Positions 15,581 through 25,133 of a DNA stretch of 38,542 nt are shown here, piece after piece. Numbering within the stretch: position 1 is the first letter of the stretch; every line of letters begins with the position of its first letter. The stretch is from Acidobacteria bacterium 28-1 (GTDB lineage Bacteria; Acidobacteriota; Blastocatellia; Pyrinomonadales; Pyrinomonadaceae), in NCBI GenBank assembly GCA_002050365.1, contig MWYZ01000073.1, forward strand, positions 1-38,542, written 5' to 3'. The notes under the pieces were generated by a model. That model was not told the origin of the DNA and did no database searches. It saw only the letters and a program-made list of their open reading frames with translations. The position numbers and the translations under genes were made by a program.

Positions 15581-15784
15581 TTATAAAATACTCGCCGACC
15601 TTTTTCGCAAAGATTTTTTCAGTCGTGCGAATCGAGCTTTGATGTCAATTTTGGTTGTTTCCACTTCGACGGCATTTTTACTAGCTAATTGTTCAGCTAA
15701 AACGCTTTCACGATTTTCGTGAACTGATTTTATCGGAAAAATACCAACGTCGGTTTCCAACATTTTCGCTTCGCCTTTCGTCAT
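15581..15784 (-). CDS. Small hypothetical protein with a perfect ribosome binding site
   Basis: A 67-residue ORF. The evidence for its being real is the AAAGGAGGTTT sequence just before its ATG, a full-consensus Shine-Dalgarno at ideal distance and the best in the window. The protein has a basic C-terminus (KARFARLKKSLRKRSAS) and no recognised family. It is followed 17 bp later by the MPRGDKSKYTDKQKR-type gene. A small DNA- or membrane-surface-binding protein is possible. Confidence 0.6.
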   Translation of the reverse strand: MTKGEAKMLETDVGIFPIKSVHENRESVLAEQLASKNAVEVETTKIDIKARFARLKKSLRKRSASIL

Positions 15785-16024
15785 CTCAAACCTCCTTTCT
15801 TTCCAAAAGCCCTAAAGTTCTAGCGACAGTAAAAATTTTTGTTGTTACTGCAACCGCAAATTTTTCGATAGATAAAAATTACACAAACCGGTAATAATAA
15901 GCAAGGATTTTTTAGCACGAAGAAGTTAAATTTATGAGAATTTTCCGTTGACATCGCCTAAACCTTTTAGTAGTTTCGAGATATAGTAATAAAAATTTTT
16001 CACCACAAGGAATTTTTACCCAAT

Positions 16025-16984
16025 TTGAGCAATTTAAAAAAAATCGAACTCCCGCCGCGCGGCTTAAACACACTGTTCGGCGTTCAAGACCAAAACTTAA
16101 AATACCTCGAAACCCTTCTCGACATCAGCATCGGCGCACGCGGCAACGAACTACTGATTGACGGCGACCCGCAAAACATCCAAACCGTCGAGCAAATTTT
16201 GAAAGACTTTTCTGAACTCTTCAATGAAGGTAATACGTTTAGCGATAAAGATTTGCGCGATGCTTTCAAGCAAATTGCCGAAGACCGCGCTTACAGCTTA
16301 AAAGACTATTACACCCGGGCGCGGTTTAATCCGTCGGGCAAAAAAGCGGTCGCGCCGAAAACCGCTAATCAGCGAAAATATATTGAAGCGATTCAAGACC
16401 GAGATTTGACGTTCGGAATCGGTCCAGCCGGCACCGGAAAATCTTTTTTGGCGGTTGCTTTAGCCGTTCAATCGCTTTTTGCCAAACAAGTTTCGCGGAT
16501 TGTTTTAACTCGACCGGCAGTCGAAGCTGGCGAAAAGCTCGGCTTTCTGCCCGGCGACTTGCAGGACAAAGTTGACCCTTACCTGCGTCCGCTTTATGAC
16601 GCGCTGTTTGATTTAGTTGATACCGAGCGCGTAACGAAAATGTTGGAGAAGCGAATTATTGAAATCGCGCCGCTGGCATTTATGCGCGGTCGGACGATTA
16701 ACGACTCTTTTATCATCTTAGATGAAGCCCAAAACACGACCGGCGAACAAATGAAAATGTTTCTGACGCGCATCGGTTTTGGCTCGAAAGTCGTGGTTAC
16801 GGGCGATGTTACGCAAGTTGACTTGCCGCGCGGACAACGCAGCGGACTCAAAGAAGCCGAGCGAGTTTTAAAGGGAATTGAAGAAATTGAATTTGTTTAT
16901 TTCAATGACAAAGATGTCGTGCGTCATAAACTCGTGCAGATGATTGTTAAGGCTTACGAAAATCAATCAACCGAAAACGAATAA
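16025..16984 (+). CDS. phoH: PhoH-family ATPase
   Basis: A 319-residue PhoH-like protein, a cytosolic P-loop ATPase linked to RNA metabolism and often encoded near ybeY, as here. An N-terminal KH-like segment (about 10-65) precedes the ATPase domain, with Walker A GPAGTGKS at 133-140, Walker [10 protein letters not shown] at 229-237, and [13 protein letters not shown] following as sensor region. The predicted start is a TTG, because no in-frame ATG is available; AAGG lies about 15 bases before it, so the exact start is uncertain. An upstream promoter is plausible but not clear-cut. Confidence 0.93.
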   Translation: MSNLKKIELPPRGLNTLFGVQDQNLKYLETLLDISIGARGNELLIDGDPQNIQTVEQILKDFSELFNEGNTFSDKDLRDAFKQIAEDRAYSLKDYYTRARFNPSGKKAVAPKTANQRKYIEAIQDRDLTFGIGPAGTGKSFLAVALAVQSLFAKQVSRIVLTRPAVEAGEKLGFLPGDLQDKVDPYLRPLYDALFDLVDTERVTKMLEKRIIEIAPLAFMRGRTINDSFIILDEAQNTTGEQMKMFLTRIGFGSKVVVTGDVTQVDLPRGQRSGLKEAERVLKGIEEIEFVYFNDKDVVRHKLVQMIVKAYENQSTENE

Positions 16985-17025
16985 AAATACCGGATTGGCG
17001 CATATGCAGAAGTTAAAATTAGCAG

Positions 17026-17061
17026 AGCCGAGAAATCAATAAAGTTGATTCTTGGCTTTTA
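17026..17061 (+). terminator. Hairpin with T-run after phoH
   Basis: AGCCGAGAAATCAA (17026-17039) pairs with TTGATTCTTGGCT (17045-17057), with one bulge and one G-T pair, and is followed by TTTT. It may reduce read-through from phoH into ybeY. Confidence 0.6.
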
Positions 17062-17141
17062 TACTTTTTCATAGTTAAAGTTTGTTACCGGCAAATCGGC
17101 AAATTAGACTTATTGCGAGCAGTGCAGCTAACGAAAAAGAA

Positions 17142-17606
17142 ATGATTGAAATCATTAACAATCAACGTAAAATAAAAATTAAAGTAAAAGATTTTCAAGA
17201 ATATGCCGAAAATGTTATCGAAACAATTCCCACCGCCAGGGGCAAAATTGCGACGGTTGCATTTGTTTCGGATAAGAAAATGCGCGAACTAAACAAATCA
17301 TTTCGCGGGAAAAATTCAACCACCGATGTTTTATCTTTTCCTTTTGAAGCCGAAGAATTTGAAAAACTGCCAGGACTGTCTGCGGTAGCGGACGGATATT
17401 TTGGAAAATGCAATCTCGGAGATATTATAATCTCCGTCGAACAAGCCGAAAGGCAGGCGGAAGAAAACAGTTTAATTTTGGAAACTGAAATTAAACAATT
17501 AATTTTGCACGGCGTTTTGCATCTCTGCGGTTACGATCATGAACAAGATGCGGGCGAGATGAATGAACTTGAACTGCAATTTCGTGATAAACTCGGAATC
17601 AAATGA
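17142..17606 (+). CDS. ybeY: Endoribonuclease YbeY (16S rRNA maturation)
   Basis: A metal-dependent RNase needed for 16S rRNA 3' end processing and ribosome quality control. From the ATG at 17142 it has 154 residues and the zinc motif HGVLHLCGYDH at 123-133, plus RGKNSTTDVLSFPF (55-68) and LGDIIISV (92-99), all diagnostic. The ORF extends upstream to 17082, but MIEIINNQRKI is the usual N-terminus of the family. No strong ribosome binding site is seen. The phoH-ybeY order is conserved in many bacteria. Confidence 0.95.
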   Translation: MIEIINNQRKIKIKVKDFQEYAENVIETIPTARGKIATVAFVSDKKMRELNKSFRGKNSTTDVLSFPFEAEEFEKLPGLSAVADGYFGKCNLGDIIISVEQAERQAEENSLILETEIKQLILHGVLHLCGYDHEQDAGEMNELELQFRDKLGIK

Positions 17607-17607
17607 G

Positions 17608-17660
17608 CGGTGAGAAATGAGAACTTTTAGAATTAAATTTCATTTTTCATTTCTAACTTA
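17608..17660. repeat. Degenerate heptamer repeat between ybeY and zwf
   Basis: TGAGAAA TGAGAAC on the left and TTCATTT TTCATTT CTAACTT on the right have a 7-bp period and are partly complementary. The element fills the whole 60-bp gap from the ybeY stop to just before the zwf ATG. Confidence 0.6.
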
Positions 17661-17666
17661 GATTTT

Positions 17667-19178
17667 ATGAATCAAACACAACGAACTGTCGACCCGTGCG
17701 TGATGGTGATTTTCGGTGCGACCGGCGATTTAACGAAACGTAAACTTTTTCCCGCGCTGTATAATCTAGCGAAGGATGGTTTTCTGCCTGAAAGTCTGGC
17801 GATTATTGGTGTCGGGCGGCAGGAAATGGAAACAAAAGATTTTCGGCAAAAAATTATCGCTGATTTGAAGGAATTCGTCGGCGATTCGCCGGATAAAAAA
17901 CTGCTCGCCTGGTTTGAAGAAAGAATTTTTTACACGGGCGGCGATTTTGACGATGATAAAAAGTTGTTCAAAGATTTGAAGGACTTACTCGCCGAAGTCT
18001 GCCAAAATCTTAACATTCCCGAAAATTATTTTTATTATCTCGCCACGCCGCCGCAGCTTTTCGCCAATGTCGCCGGCAAGATTCACAAAAATGGTTTAGG
18101 ACGAGATGAAAACGATAATTGGCGACGCTTTATTTTTGAGAAACCTTTCGGACGCGACATCGAATCGGCAAAAAAACTCAACCACGAACTCGCTAAAATT
18201 CTTAAAGAAAAACAGATTTACCGCATTGACCATTATCTCGGCAAGGAAACCGTCCAGAATCTGCTTATATTTCGTTTCGGCAACAGTATTTTCGAGCCGA
18301 TTTGGAACAGAAATTTTATAGACCACGTGCAAATCACGGTTGCCGAAGAACTCGGTGTCGAAACTCGCGGCGGTTATTACGATACGGCTGGAGCGCTGCG
18401 CGATATGATTCCGAATCATATCTTTCAATTGATAACTTTAACCGCGATGGAGCCGCCCGTGTCGTTTGAAGCCGATGCGGTGCGCGACGAACAAGCGAAA
18501 ATTCTGCAAGCAATGCAGCCATTCGCGCCCGAAGATGTTTTGCATAACGCAGTGCGCGGGCAATATGGTGCAGGTGAAATGAAGGACGAAAAAGTTTCTG
18601 CTTATCGAAGCGAACAAGCGGTTGCGCCCAAAACGAATACGGAAACTTACGCCGCTCTGAAACTTTCGATTGATAACTGGCGTTGGGCTGATGTGCCGTT
18701 TTACATTCGCACGGGCAAACGGCTTCCGACCAAACGGACGGACATCACAATTCAATTTAAAAAAGCTCCGTTTATGCTTTTCCGCGACACGACGATTGAA
18801 AAACTGACGACGAATCGCCTCGTCATACATGTTCAGCCGGATGAAGGAATTACGCTCCATTTCGGGGCGAAAATTCCCGGTCCGATTGTCAATATGGGCG
18901 AGGTTGATATGGATTTCAATTACGTTGACCACTTCGGCGAACAAATCTCGACCGGCTACGAACGACTTTTATACGATTGTATGACGGGCGACGCGACGCT
19001 TTTCCAACGCGCTGATATGGTTGAAGCGAGTTGGCAGATTGTTTCGCCGATACTCGACGTTTGGCAAGCAATTCCGGCGCGGGATTTTCCAAATTATGAA
19101 TCGGGAAGTTGGGGTCCGACTGAAGCCGACGAACTCTTGAAGAACGACGGACGCAAATGGAAAAATACCGTTGATTAA
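17667..19178 (+). CDS. zwf: Glucose-6-phosphate 1-dehydrogenase
   Basis: Oxidises glucose-6-phosphate to 6-phosphogluconolactone, making NADPH, as the first step of the oxidative pentose phosphate pathway. At 503 residues it is full length: the NADP-binding [11 protein letters not shown] at 17-27, EKPFGRD at 158-164 and the substrate/catalytic motif RIDHYLGKE at 186-194. It is followed by pgl, the enzyme of the next step. No gnd is present in the window, so the lactone product's further route is not shown. Confidence 0.97.
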   Translation: MNQTQRTVDPCVMVIFGATGDLTKRKLFPALYNLAKDGFLPESLAIIGVGRQEMETKDFRQKIIADLKEFVGDSPDKKLLAWFEERIFYTGGDFDDDKKLFKDLKDLLAEVCQNLNIPENYFYYLATPPQLFANVAGKIHKNGLGRDENDNWRRFIFEKPFGRDIESAKKLNHELAKILKEKQIYRIDHYLGKETVQNLLIFRFGNSIFEPIWNRNFIDHVQITVAEELGVETRGGYYDTAGALRDMIPNHIFQLITLTAMEPPVSFEADAVRDEQAKILQAMQPFAPEDVLHNAVRGQYGAGEMKDEKVSAYRSEQAVAPKTNTETYAALKLSIDNWRWADVPFYIRTGKRLPTKRTDITIQFKKAPFMLFRDTTIEKLTTNRLVIHVQPDEGITLHFGAKIPGPIVNMGEVDMDFNYVDHFGEQISTGYERLLYDCMTGDATLFQRADMVEASWQIVSPILDVWQAIPARDFPNYESGSWGPTEADELLKNDGRKWKNTVD

Positions 19179-19240
19179 ATTGTTTCTGAATTCTCTTATT
19201 TATTTAACCTAAGTCGCCCGTTACCAAAATTACAAAAGAT

Positions 19241-19269
19241 TTTACCGCCGAGACTTTAATTGCTATAAC
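19241..19269 (+). promoter_or_regulatory. Promoter for pgl, placed for a leaderless transcript
   Basis: TTTACC (19241-19246), a 17-bp spacer and TATAAC (19264-19269). Only 9 bases separate the -10 box from the ATG at 19279, so transcription should start at or within about three bases of the start codon. No Shine-Dalgarno is present. Confidence 0.6.
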
Positions 19270-19278
19270 ACTAAAGCA

Positions 19279-20010
19279 ATGGTAAAAATTTTCCCGAATT
19301 TTGAAGAGTTAAATTTCTTCGCCGCCGAAAAGTTTGTCGAAATTGCGAATAAAGCAATCGAAAAAAACGGACAATTTACGGTTGCGCTAGCGGGCGGCTC
19401 AACTCCCAAATCGGTATATCAAATGCTTTCGAGCGATAATTTTAAAGACCAAATTGATTGGAAACGAGTCTTTTTCTTTTTCGGCGATGAAAGAAATGTT
19501 CCGCCCGACGATGCGGAGAGTAATTACCGTATGGCGAACGAAAACCTTTTCGCGCCTTTGCAAATTTCCGACGAAAATATCTTTCGTTGGCAGACCGAAT
19601 CAAATGACCCTAAGAAAATCGCCGAAGATTACGAAGTTTCAGTAGCCGTTTTTTTTGCACTATCTGAAGATGAACTTCCAAGATTCGATTTAATCCTGCT
19701 CGGAATGGGTGAGGATGGACACACGGCTTCGCTATTTCCGTTCACCAAAGCGTTAAAGGAAAGTAAAAAAAATGTCGCTGTAAATTGGGTTGAAAAATTA
19801 AATACAAATCGTCTGACTTTTACATACCCAACGATAAATAATGCTTCAAATGTTATTTTCTTAATCGGAAGTGAATCGAAAGCGGAAGTGTTGAAAGAAA
19901 TTTTAGAAGGCGAATATCAGCCGGAAAAATATCCCGCGCAAGCCGTCAAATTAAACGACGGCGATTTGTTTTGGCTGATTGAACGCCAAGCCGCTCGGCT
20001 CTTAAACTAA
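19279..20010 (+). CDS. pgl: 6-phosphogluconolactonase
   Basis: Hydrolyses 6-phosphogluconolactone, the product of Zwf. At 243 residues it is of the DevB/SOL type: LAGGSTPKSVY at 37-47, FFGDERNVPPDDAESNY at 67-83 and GMGEDGHTASLFP at 142-154. It lies 100 bp after zwf but seems to have its own promoter immediately before the ATG, so it may be read both from the zwf transcript and from a leaderless mRNA of its own. Confidence 0.96.
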   Translation: MVKIFPNFEELNFFAAEKFVEIANKAIEKNGQFTVALAGGSTPKSVYQMLSSDNFKDQIDWKRVFFFFGDERNVPPDDAESNYRMANENLFAPLQISDENIFRWQTESNDPKKIAEDYEVSVAVFFALSEDELPRFDLILLGMGEDGHTASLFPFTKALKESKKNVAVNWVEKLNTNRLTFTYPTINNASNVIFLIGSESKAEVLKEILEGEYQPEKYPAQAVKLNDGDLFWLIERQAARLLN

Positions 20011-20017
20011 GGCTCAA

Positions 20018-20046
20018 TTTACTATTTCCCGAATTCAATCTAAACT
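20018..20046 (+). promoter_or_regulatory. Possible promoter for the CorC-like gene, leaderless geometry
   Basis: TTTACT (20018-20023), a 17-bp spacer and TAAACT (20041-20046), again with 9 bases between the -10 box and the ATG at 20056 and no Shine-Dalgarno. The boxes match consensus at four of six bases each, so this is weaker than the pgl site. Confidence 0.4.
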
Positions 20047-20055
20047 CTACAAAAT

Positions 20056-21372
20056 ATGCAGATTGAGATAGCCATCGCCATTTTGATTTTGTTTGTCCTG
20101 ACTTTTCTGGCGACGATTGATATGGCGTTTTCGCAGCTGAGCGATGTCGGTTTGCGGCGGCTTTCCTCTGATTTTGAAGACAGCACGAAGGTAAAATCAG
20201 TCGCGTTTTTGCAGGGGATTTTGGAAAATCGTCCGCGCTTTCGGTTTGCGCTGTCGGCGGCAATTCAAATTCTGCTCATTGCTTTTTCCGTTCTGGTAAC
20301 GTTGATTGTTTCAAGTTTTAATCCGACTTATTTTCAGTTATTAGCTCTTTCAATCGTTATCGGTTTGACCGCAACGATTATTTTTCGACAGTTTCTGCCG
20401 CGCCTTTTGACTCGGAAAAATCCCGAAACGAAACTTCTCGTGTTGCTGCCGTTCGTGCGACCTTTTTACGGATTACTGTCGGCGGTAGCAGACCCGTTTC
20501 AGTTTTTTACCAGAGATAATTCAAACCTTGAAACAACAATCGTTCCGACGCAAACCGTCGAGGAAGTCAAAGAAGATAACGCCGAAGACAAACAGGCATT
20601 AATCGAAATGGGCGAAGCAGAAGGTATTTTGGAAGAAAAAGACCGCGAACTCCTTGAGACGATGTTTGAGTTTGGCGAAACCAGAGCCGGCGAAATTATG
20701 ACTCCGCGCACTGAAATCGTTGCGCTTCCGATAGATTCGACCGTTAAAAATGCCCGCGATTTAATAATCGAAGAAAAAATATCGCGCCTGCCCGTTTATC
20801 GGGAAACGATTGACAACATCGAGGGTGTAATTTATGTGCGAGATTTGTTGAATGCTTGGTCGGAAGCTAAGGAGCATCAGACTATCGAAACGCTTCTGCG
20901 CCCGGTGTATTTTATTCCGGAAACTAAACCCGCCGCCGAGCTTTTAAAAAATATGCAGCTTGAACGCGTGCAGATTGCGATTGTCATTGATGAATACGGC
21001 GGCGTTGCCGGTCTCATCACAATGGAAGATATTATCGAGGAAATCGTCGGTGAAATCGAAGATGAAGACACAGAAGAAGAAATCATCGAAATCATCGAAG
21101 GCGCGGACAAAAGTTATTACGATGTTCTCGGCTCGACGGAAATCGGGAAAATCGAACGCCTTTTCGATATGGAAATCGAAGACGACGATTTTTCGACTAT
21201 CGCCGGATTAGTTACGAGCGAAGCTGGTTATGTTCCGAAGATTGGCGAAATGCTAAACATTCGCGGGCTTGACGTAGAAATTTTGCAAGGCGACGAAAAA
21301 AGATTGACTCTCCTGCGTGTAAAACTGCCGACTGCCGAAATTGATTCCGCCAATCGAGAAGTTTCGATATAA
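20056..21372 (+). CDS. CNNM/CorC-type membrane protein with CBS domains (hemolysin family)
   Basis: A 438-residue inner-membrane protein of the CNNM/HlyC-CorC family, whose members are implicated in Mg2+/Co2+ efflux. An N-terminal membrane domain (about 1-155: hydrophobic helices near 5-20, 70-90 and 92-115) precedes the paired CBS module (about 205-335, with [26 protein letters not shown] and [15 protein letters not shown]), which usually binds adenosine nucleotides. The C-terminal transporter-associated domain follows (about 350-430). The acidic [10 protein letters not shown] linker is typical. The stop is four bases from the convergent isoaspartyl peptidase end. The transported ion is unproven. 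Confidence 0.9.
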   Translation: MQIEIAIAILILFVLTFLATIDMAFSQLSDVGLRRLSSDFEDSTKVKSVAFLQGILENRPRFRFALSAAIQILLIAFSVLVTLIVSSFNPTYFQLLALSIVIGLTATIIFRQFLPRLLTRKNPETKLLVLLPFVRPFYGLLSAVADPFQFFTRDNSNLETTIVPTQTVEEVKEDNAEDKQALIEMGEAEGILEEKDRELLETMFEFGETRAGEIMTPRTEIVALPIDSTVKNARDLIIEEKISRLPVYRETIDNIEGVIYVRDLLNAWSEAKEHQTIETLLRPVYFIPETKPAAELLKNMQLERVQIAIVIDEYGGVAGLITMEDIIEEIVGEIEDEDTEEEIIEIIEGADKSYYDVLGSTEIGKIERLFDMEIEDDDFSTIAGLVTSEAGYVPKIGEMLNIRGLDVEILQGDEKRLTLLRVKLPTAEIDSANREVSI

Positions 21373-21376
21373 TTAT

Positions 21377-22372
21377 TCAGCGGTAAATCTCAATTGACAT
21401 TTTACTGTCAGAAGTTATAAATGCGCGATACATTCCTTCACTATTAAAAGGTAAAGCGAGATTGCCAAGATTATCAACCGCAATTAAACCGCCTTCGCCA
21501 CCGATTAATCGCAAATGTTCGATGGTTTCGTTCGCCGCTTCGATTAAACTAACGCTTTTATACTTCATCCTCGCTGCAACATCATAAGCCGCCGCCGCGA
21601 GCATAAAAAATTCGCCGTGTCCGGTGCACGAAACCGCGCAGGTATTGTTATCGGCGTAAGTTCCCGCGCCGACAATTGGCGTGTCGCCGATGCGTCCGAA
21701 TTTTTTGTTCGTCATTCCGCCCGTCGAAGTTGCCGCCGCCAAATTTCCAGATGAATCACACGCGACCGCGCCGACCGTGCCAATCGGATTTTGGATTTTG
21801 GATTTTGGATTTTGGATTTTGGATTTTGGATTTCTATCTTCTCCTTTCTCCTTTCTCCTTTCTCCTTTTTCGCTGTGGTCAAGTTGAACGCGATTTTCCT
21901 TTTGCGCCTCGATCAATTGTCGGTAACGAAAATCGGTAAAAAAGTATTCGTCCTCCACCGATTCAATTTTCATTTCTCGCGCAAATTCGTTTGCGCCATC
22001 GCCTGCCAGCAAAAAGTGTTCGGTTTTTTCCATTACAAGACGCGCTAATTTTATTGGGTTTTTGACGTTTTGGATTAAAGCAACCGCGCCGGCATTGTGT
22101 GTTTTGCCGTCCATAATTGAAGCATCCATTTCGTTTTTACCGTCGTGCGTGAAAACCGAGCCTCTTCCGGCGTTGAAAAGCGGATTGTTTTCGAGTTCGC
22201 AAACCGAAGTTTCGACTGCATCAAGCGAATTTCCGCCGCTTTGAATAATCTGCCAACCCACTTGTAAAGCGTTTTCAAGCGCCCGCCCGTATTCCTTTTC
22301 AAGTTCGGCGGTCATTCTGCTTTTAAGAATCGTGCCTGCGCCGCCGTGAATTGCTATTGCAATTTTGTTCAT
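21377..22372 (-). CDS. iaaA: Isoaspartyl peptidase / plant-type L-asparaginase, cytosolic, with repeat-derived linker
   Basis: An Ntn-hydrolase that cleaves isoaspartyl dipeptides and asparagine after self-cleavage before a Thr. From the ATG at 22372 it has 331 residues: AIHGGAGTI (7-15), NAGRGSVFT (68-76), and the autocleavage site IGTVGAVACD with catalytic Thr199, then GGMTNKKFGRIGD and GHGE. Immediately before Thr199, residues about 168-196 are encoded by two heptamer arrays, giving lysine-rich 7-residue repeats (NPKSKIQ). In the family this is the flexible end of the alpha subunit, so function is probably kept. There is no signal peptide, unlike the paralogue at 30613. An earlier in-frame ATG (22420) was not chosen because the family starts at MNKIAIAIHGG. 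Confidence 0.93.
   Translation of the reverse strand: MNKIAIAIHGGAGTILKSRMTAELEKEYGRALENALQVGWQIIQSGGNSLDAVETSVCELENNPLFNAGRGSVFTHDGKNEMDASIMDGKTHNAGAVALIQNVKNPIKLARLVMEKTEHFLLAGDGANEFAREMKIESVEDEYFFTDFRYRQLIEAQKENRVQLDHSEKGERRKEKGEDRNPKSKIQNPKSKIQNPIGTVGAVACDSSGNLAAATSTGGMTNKKFGRIGDTPIVGAGTYADNNTCAVSCTGHGEFFMLAAAAYDVAARMKYKSVSLIEAANETIEHLRLIGGEGGLIAVDNLGNLALPFNSEGMYRAFITSDSKMSIEIYR
21783..21870. repeat. Two adjacent heptamer arrays inside a coding region
   Basis: About six copies of GGATTTT (21786-21833) are followed by about four copies of CTCCTTT (21841-21868). Both have a 7-bp period. Three heptamers make 21 bases, so the arrays keep the - strand reading frame and encode 7-residue repeats. 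Confidence 0.95.
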
Positions 22373-22385
22373 AAAAGTTAGTTCC

Positions 22386-22456
22386 GTGTCGGTAGTCCGA
22401 CCGTCAGGGAGGGTTTCCAACGCGAAAGCCCGCGCTCACGCTTGGGCTACTGACAT
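22386..22456. repeat. REP-like imperfect palindrome upstream of the isoaspartyl peptidase
   Basis: GTCGGTAGTCCGACCGTCAG (from 22389) pairs imperfectly with the arm ending GCGCTCACGCTTGGGCTACT. It is a roughly 70-base hairpin-forming sequence, more GC-rich than its surroundings, and typical of dispersed REP-type intergenic elements. Confidence 0.7.
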
Positions 22457-22590
22457 ACGCTTTCGACTCAGGTAAATGCAGATTTTACTTTACCCACAGC
22501 ATTTTCAATTCCGCATCTGTTTGATTTCGGTTTTCTGCGCTCGAATTATATTGCTCACAAGCGTTTTGAGTCTGGCGTGTTCGACTTTCG

Positions 22591-22836
22591 TCAATGCTTA
22601 TCGTCTGAATGATTCGTCGAATCAGGTTCGGATGGATTTCGTTTCGTCGAGTTGTGATTCGCATCAGTGTGAATGCTGCCGTTGTGATTATCTGAATGAC
22701 TGTTCGACTGGTGCGATGCTGAACTTTGACCTTCGGGTTTATGAACGGTCGAATCAATGCGCGTCGGATTCGGCTGACAAGCGGCGAGCAGAGCCGTCAA
22801 TAAAACTACCGCAGGTAAAAAAGAATGTTTAGACAT
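22591..22836 (-). CDS. Small putative lipoprotein, His/Asn/Ser-rich
   Basis: An 81-residue secreted protein: a hydrophobic signal region (FLPAVVLLTALLAAC) ends in a lipobox (LLAAC, Cys19), so it should be lipid-anchored to a membrane. The mature part is low-complexity and rich in His, Asn, Ser and Asp (SHQSNSHSDNHNGSIHTDAN), which might bind metal ions, but no family is recognised. AGAGGA precedes the ATG at good distance. An overlapping - strand ORF at 22485-22757 is a frame shadow. Confidence 0.75.
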   Translation of the reverse strand: MSKHSFLPAVVLLTALLAACQPNPTRIDSTVHKPEGQSSASHQSNSHSDNHNGSIHTDANHNSTKRNPSEPDSTNHSDDKH

Positions 22837-22910
22837 ATTTCCTCTTAAAAATTTATTAATTTATAACTAATCTACAATTTTCGCTTTTTCCATTCTGAAT
22901 GTAAAACGGT

Positions 22911-23027
22911 TAAAAAGTAAAAAGTAAAAAGGCAAAAGGCAAAAGTGAAAAAGCCGTTTTTGTTTAACTCAAATATTTTCAAGGACGGCTCTTCACTTTT
23001 ACCTTTTTACTTTTGCCTTTTTACTTT
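22911..23027. repeat. Heptamer inverted repeat (AAAAAGT / CAAAAGG) after the EF-G paralogue
   Basis: The left arm 22911-22953 is made of AAAAAGT, AAAAAGG and CAAAAGG-type heptamers. The right arm 22991-23027 has the complementary TTTTACT, TTTTGCC type. The right arm ends one base before the stop of the EF-G gene. It could serve as a long hairpin 3' end for that gene. Confidence 0.9.
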
Positions 23028-25133
23028 CTATTCGTCTTCCTCGTGCGTTCTGATTCTGCCTTCGGCGCGTGCTTGTTCGACGACTTTCGCCGACAAATTC
23101 CCCGGTAGCGGGTCGTAATGCGAAAACTGCATATGATATGAGCCGCGAGCCTGCGTAACGGAGTTAAGTCTTGATTGATAATCAAGCATTTCCGCTAAAG
23201 GAACTTGCGCTTTGATAACTTGCTGCGTGCCGCGCATATCCATTCCCGAAACTCGCCCGCGCCGTGAATTAAGGTCGCCTATAATATCGCCCGAAACTTC
23301 TATCGGACAGAAAACTTCGACATCCATAATCGGTTCGAGCAGCGTCGGTTTGGCTTTTTCTATCGCATTGCGAAACGCTTTTCTGCCAGCCGCGCGAAAC
23401 GAATGTTCGTCCGAATCAACCGTGTGATACGAGCCGTCAATCAGCGTAACTTTAAAATCTACAAGCGGATAACCGGCGATTGCGCCGCCTTGCGCCGCTT
23501 CGACAATTCCTTTTTCAATCGCCGGACGAAAGTTTTGCGGAATTGAGCCGCCGAAGATTTTATCAACAAACTCAAAGCCTTCGCCGCGTTCGCGCGGCTC
23601 AAAGATACATTTGCAATCGCCGAATTGTCCGCGCCCACCGGATTGTTTTTTGTGTCTGCCCTGAACCTCGACTTGCGCCGTAATCGTTTCTTTATATGGA
23701 ACTTTCGGCGGATGAAGCGCAACTTCAACGTGATAACGGTTTTTTAATTTATCAACGACGGTTTCAATATGCAGTTGTCCCGAACCGCTCAAGATAAATT
23801 CCTTCGTTTGCGCGTCGCGGTCAAAATGAAGGCTTGGGTCTTCTTCGAGAATTTTGTGCAGAGCCGAACTGATTTTGTCTTCGTCAGCGCGAGATTTCGG
23901 TTCGATGGCAAATGAAATTGCAGCTTCGGCATATTCAACCGGCGGATAAACGATAGATTTGGCTTTGTCGCAAAGCGTGTCGCCGGTTTGCGTGTCTTTT
24001 AATTTGACAACCGCGATAATGTCGCCGGTCTGGGCTTCATTTACTTTATCCAAATTTTTGCCTTGCAAAACGTGCAACGCGCCGAGTCTTTCTTGAGAAT
24101 CACGGCTCGAATTATAAACGGTTGCGTCGGATGATATTTTACCGGAAACGACTTTCATCACGTTAATTCTGCCAGCGAACGGGTCGGCAATCGTGCGAAA
24201 AATATAAGCGGAAAACGGTTCGTCGTTACTGTATTTACGAGTAATTCGCTCGCCGTCTCTTTCGGCGTTGGCGAAACCGTATTCCGATTCGTGTGCGGCT
24301 GGATTGGGCGCAAATTCAACGATGTGGTCGAGAAGAATCGAAAGCCCGACCAGTGTATCAGCCGAAACAGCATAAACCGGACAAAGTTTGCTGCTGGCAA
24401 TCGCTTTTGCCAGATTCGGATAAATATCTTCTTCTTCGAGTGTGCCGTTTTCAAAGTATTTCTCCAACAATTCGTCATTCGATTCGGCGACTATTTCAAT
24501 TAATCGCTCGCGGGTCGCGTCAATGACGGCGCGTCCATCTTCGGGAATCGGAATTTCTTTTGCCTTGCCGTTTGCGTCGAATTCATAAGCCTTTTGATGA
24601 ACGACATCAACCACGCCTTTAAAATTCGCTTCTTGTCCGATGGGTAATGTGAACGGCACGATTGACCGCGCAAAAGATTGATTAGCACTGTCGAGCGCAT
24701 GTCCGAAATCGGCACGTTCCTTATCGAGTTTGTTAATGACCATAAAACGCGGCAGCAGAAATTCATTGGCGTAACTCCAGGTTTTTTCCGTCTGCACTTC
24801 AATGCCGTTCACGCCGTCAACAACAACTAACGCGCAGTCGGCAACGCGCAGAGCCGGGCGAGCGTGCGAAACAAACGCGGCGTAACCGGGCGTGTCAATC
24901 AAATTTATCTTTGTGTCTTTGTATTCGAGGTTAGCGAAATTATTATTGAGCGAAACTTTACGCTCAATTGAATCTTCGTCGTAATCAGTAACGGTTGTCC
25001 CTTCGGCGACTCGTCCCCAGCGCGTGGTTGCGCCGGCAACGTGCAGAAGCGAACTGACGAGTTGGGTTTTACCCGCATCGCCGTGTCCAATGACAGCCAG
25101 GTTGCGTATATTTTCAGTAGTAAATGCTTTCAT
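23028..25133 (-). CDS. EF-G paralogue (translation-factor GTPase, EF-G2 type)
   Basis: A large GTPase with the EF-G domain order. From the ATG at 25133 it has 701 residues: P-loop GHGDAGKT at 16-23, DTPGYAAF (G3), NKLD (G4), then domain II, and the C-terminal IV-V region with GGRGQFGDC and the segment GSIPQNFRPAIEKG. Canonical EF-G has RGITI in the switch I effector loop; here the aligned stretch is ERKVSLNN, with Ser at the conserved Thr position. This points to a second-type EF-G of uncertain function rather than the housekeeping fusA, which is usually next to rpsG. The start is ambiguous: an in-frame TTG at 25142 lies very close to an AAGGAG, while the ATG at 25133 is about 12 bases from it. 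Confidence 0.9.
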   Translation of the reverse strand: MKAFTTENIRNLAVIGHGDAGKTQLVSSLLHVAGATTRWGRVAEGTTVTDYDEDSIERKVSLNNNFANLEYKDTKINLIDTPGYAAFVSHARPALRVADCALVVVDGVNGIEVQTEKTWSYANEFLLPRFMVINKLDKERADFGHALDSANQSFARSIVPFTLPIGQEANFKGVVDVVHQKAYEFDANGKAKEIPIPEDGRAVIDATRERLIEIVAESNDELLEKYFENGTLEEEDIYPNLAKAIASSKLCPVYAVSADTLVGLSILLDHIVEFAPNPAAHESEYGFANAERDGERITRKYSNDEPFSAYIFRTIADPFAGRINVMKVVSGKISSDATVYNSSRDSQERLGALHVLQGKNLDKVNEAQTGDIIAVVKLKDTQTGDTLCDKAKSIVYPPVEYAEAAISFAIEPKSRADEDKISSALHKILEEDPSLHFDRDAQTKEFILSGSGQLHIETVVDKLKNRYHVEVALHPPKVPYKETITAQVEVQGRHKKQSGGRGQFGDCKCIFEPRERGEGFEFVDKIFGGSIPQNFRPAIEKGIVEAAQGGAIAGYPLVDFKVTLIDGSYHTVDSDEHSFRAAGRKAFRNAIEKAKPTLLEPIMDVEVFCPIEVSGDIIGDLNSRRGRVSGMDMRGTQQVIKAQVPLAEMLDYQSRLNSVTQARGSYHMQFSHYDPLPGNLSAKVVEQARAEGRIRTHEEDE

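Noticed and set aside
15948..15987. Promoter for phoH (TTGACA at 15948, TATAGT at 15982)
   Set aside because: The two good boxes are 28 bp apart. Pairing either with a 17-bp partner gives a poor second box, so no site is called.
22476..22832. ORFs on both strands overlapping the small lipoprotein
   Set aside because: The frame with the lipobox and AGAGGA (22591-22836, - strand) explains the region. The others have no start signal or recognisable domain.
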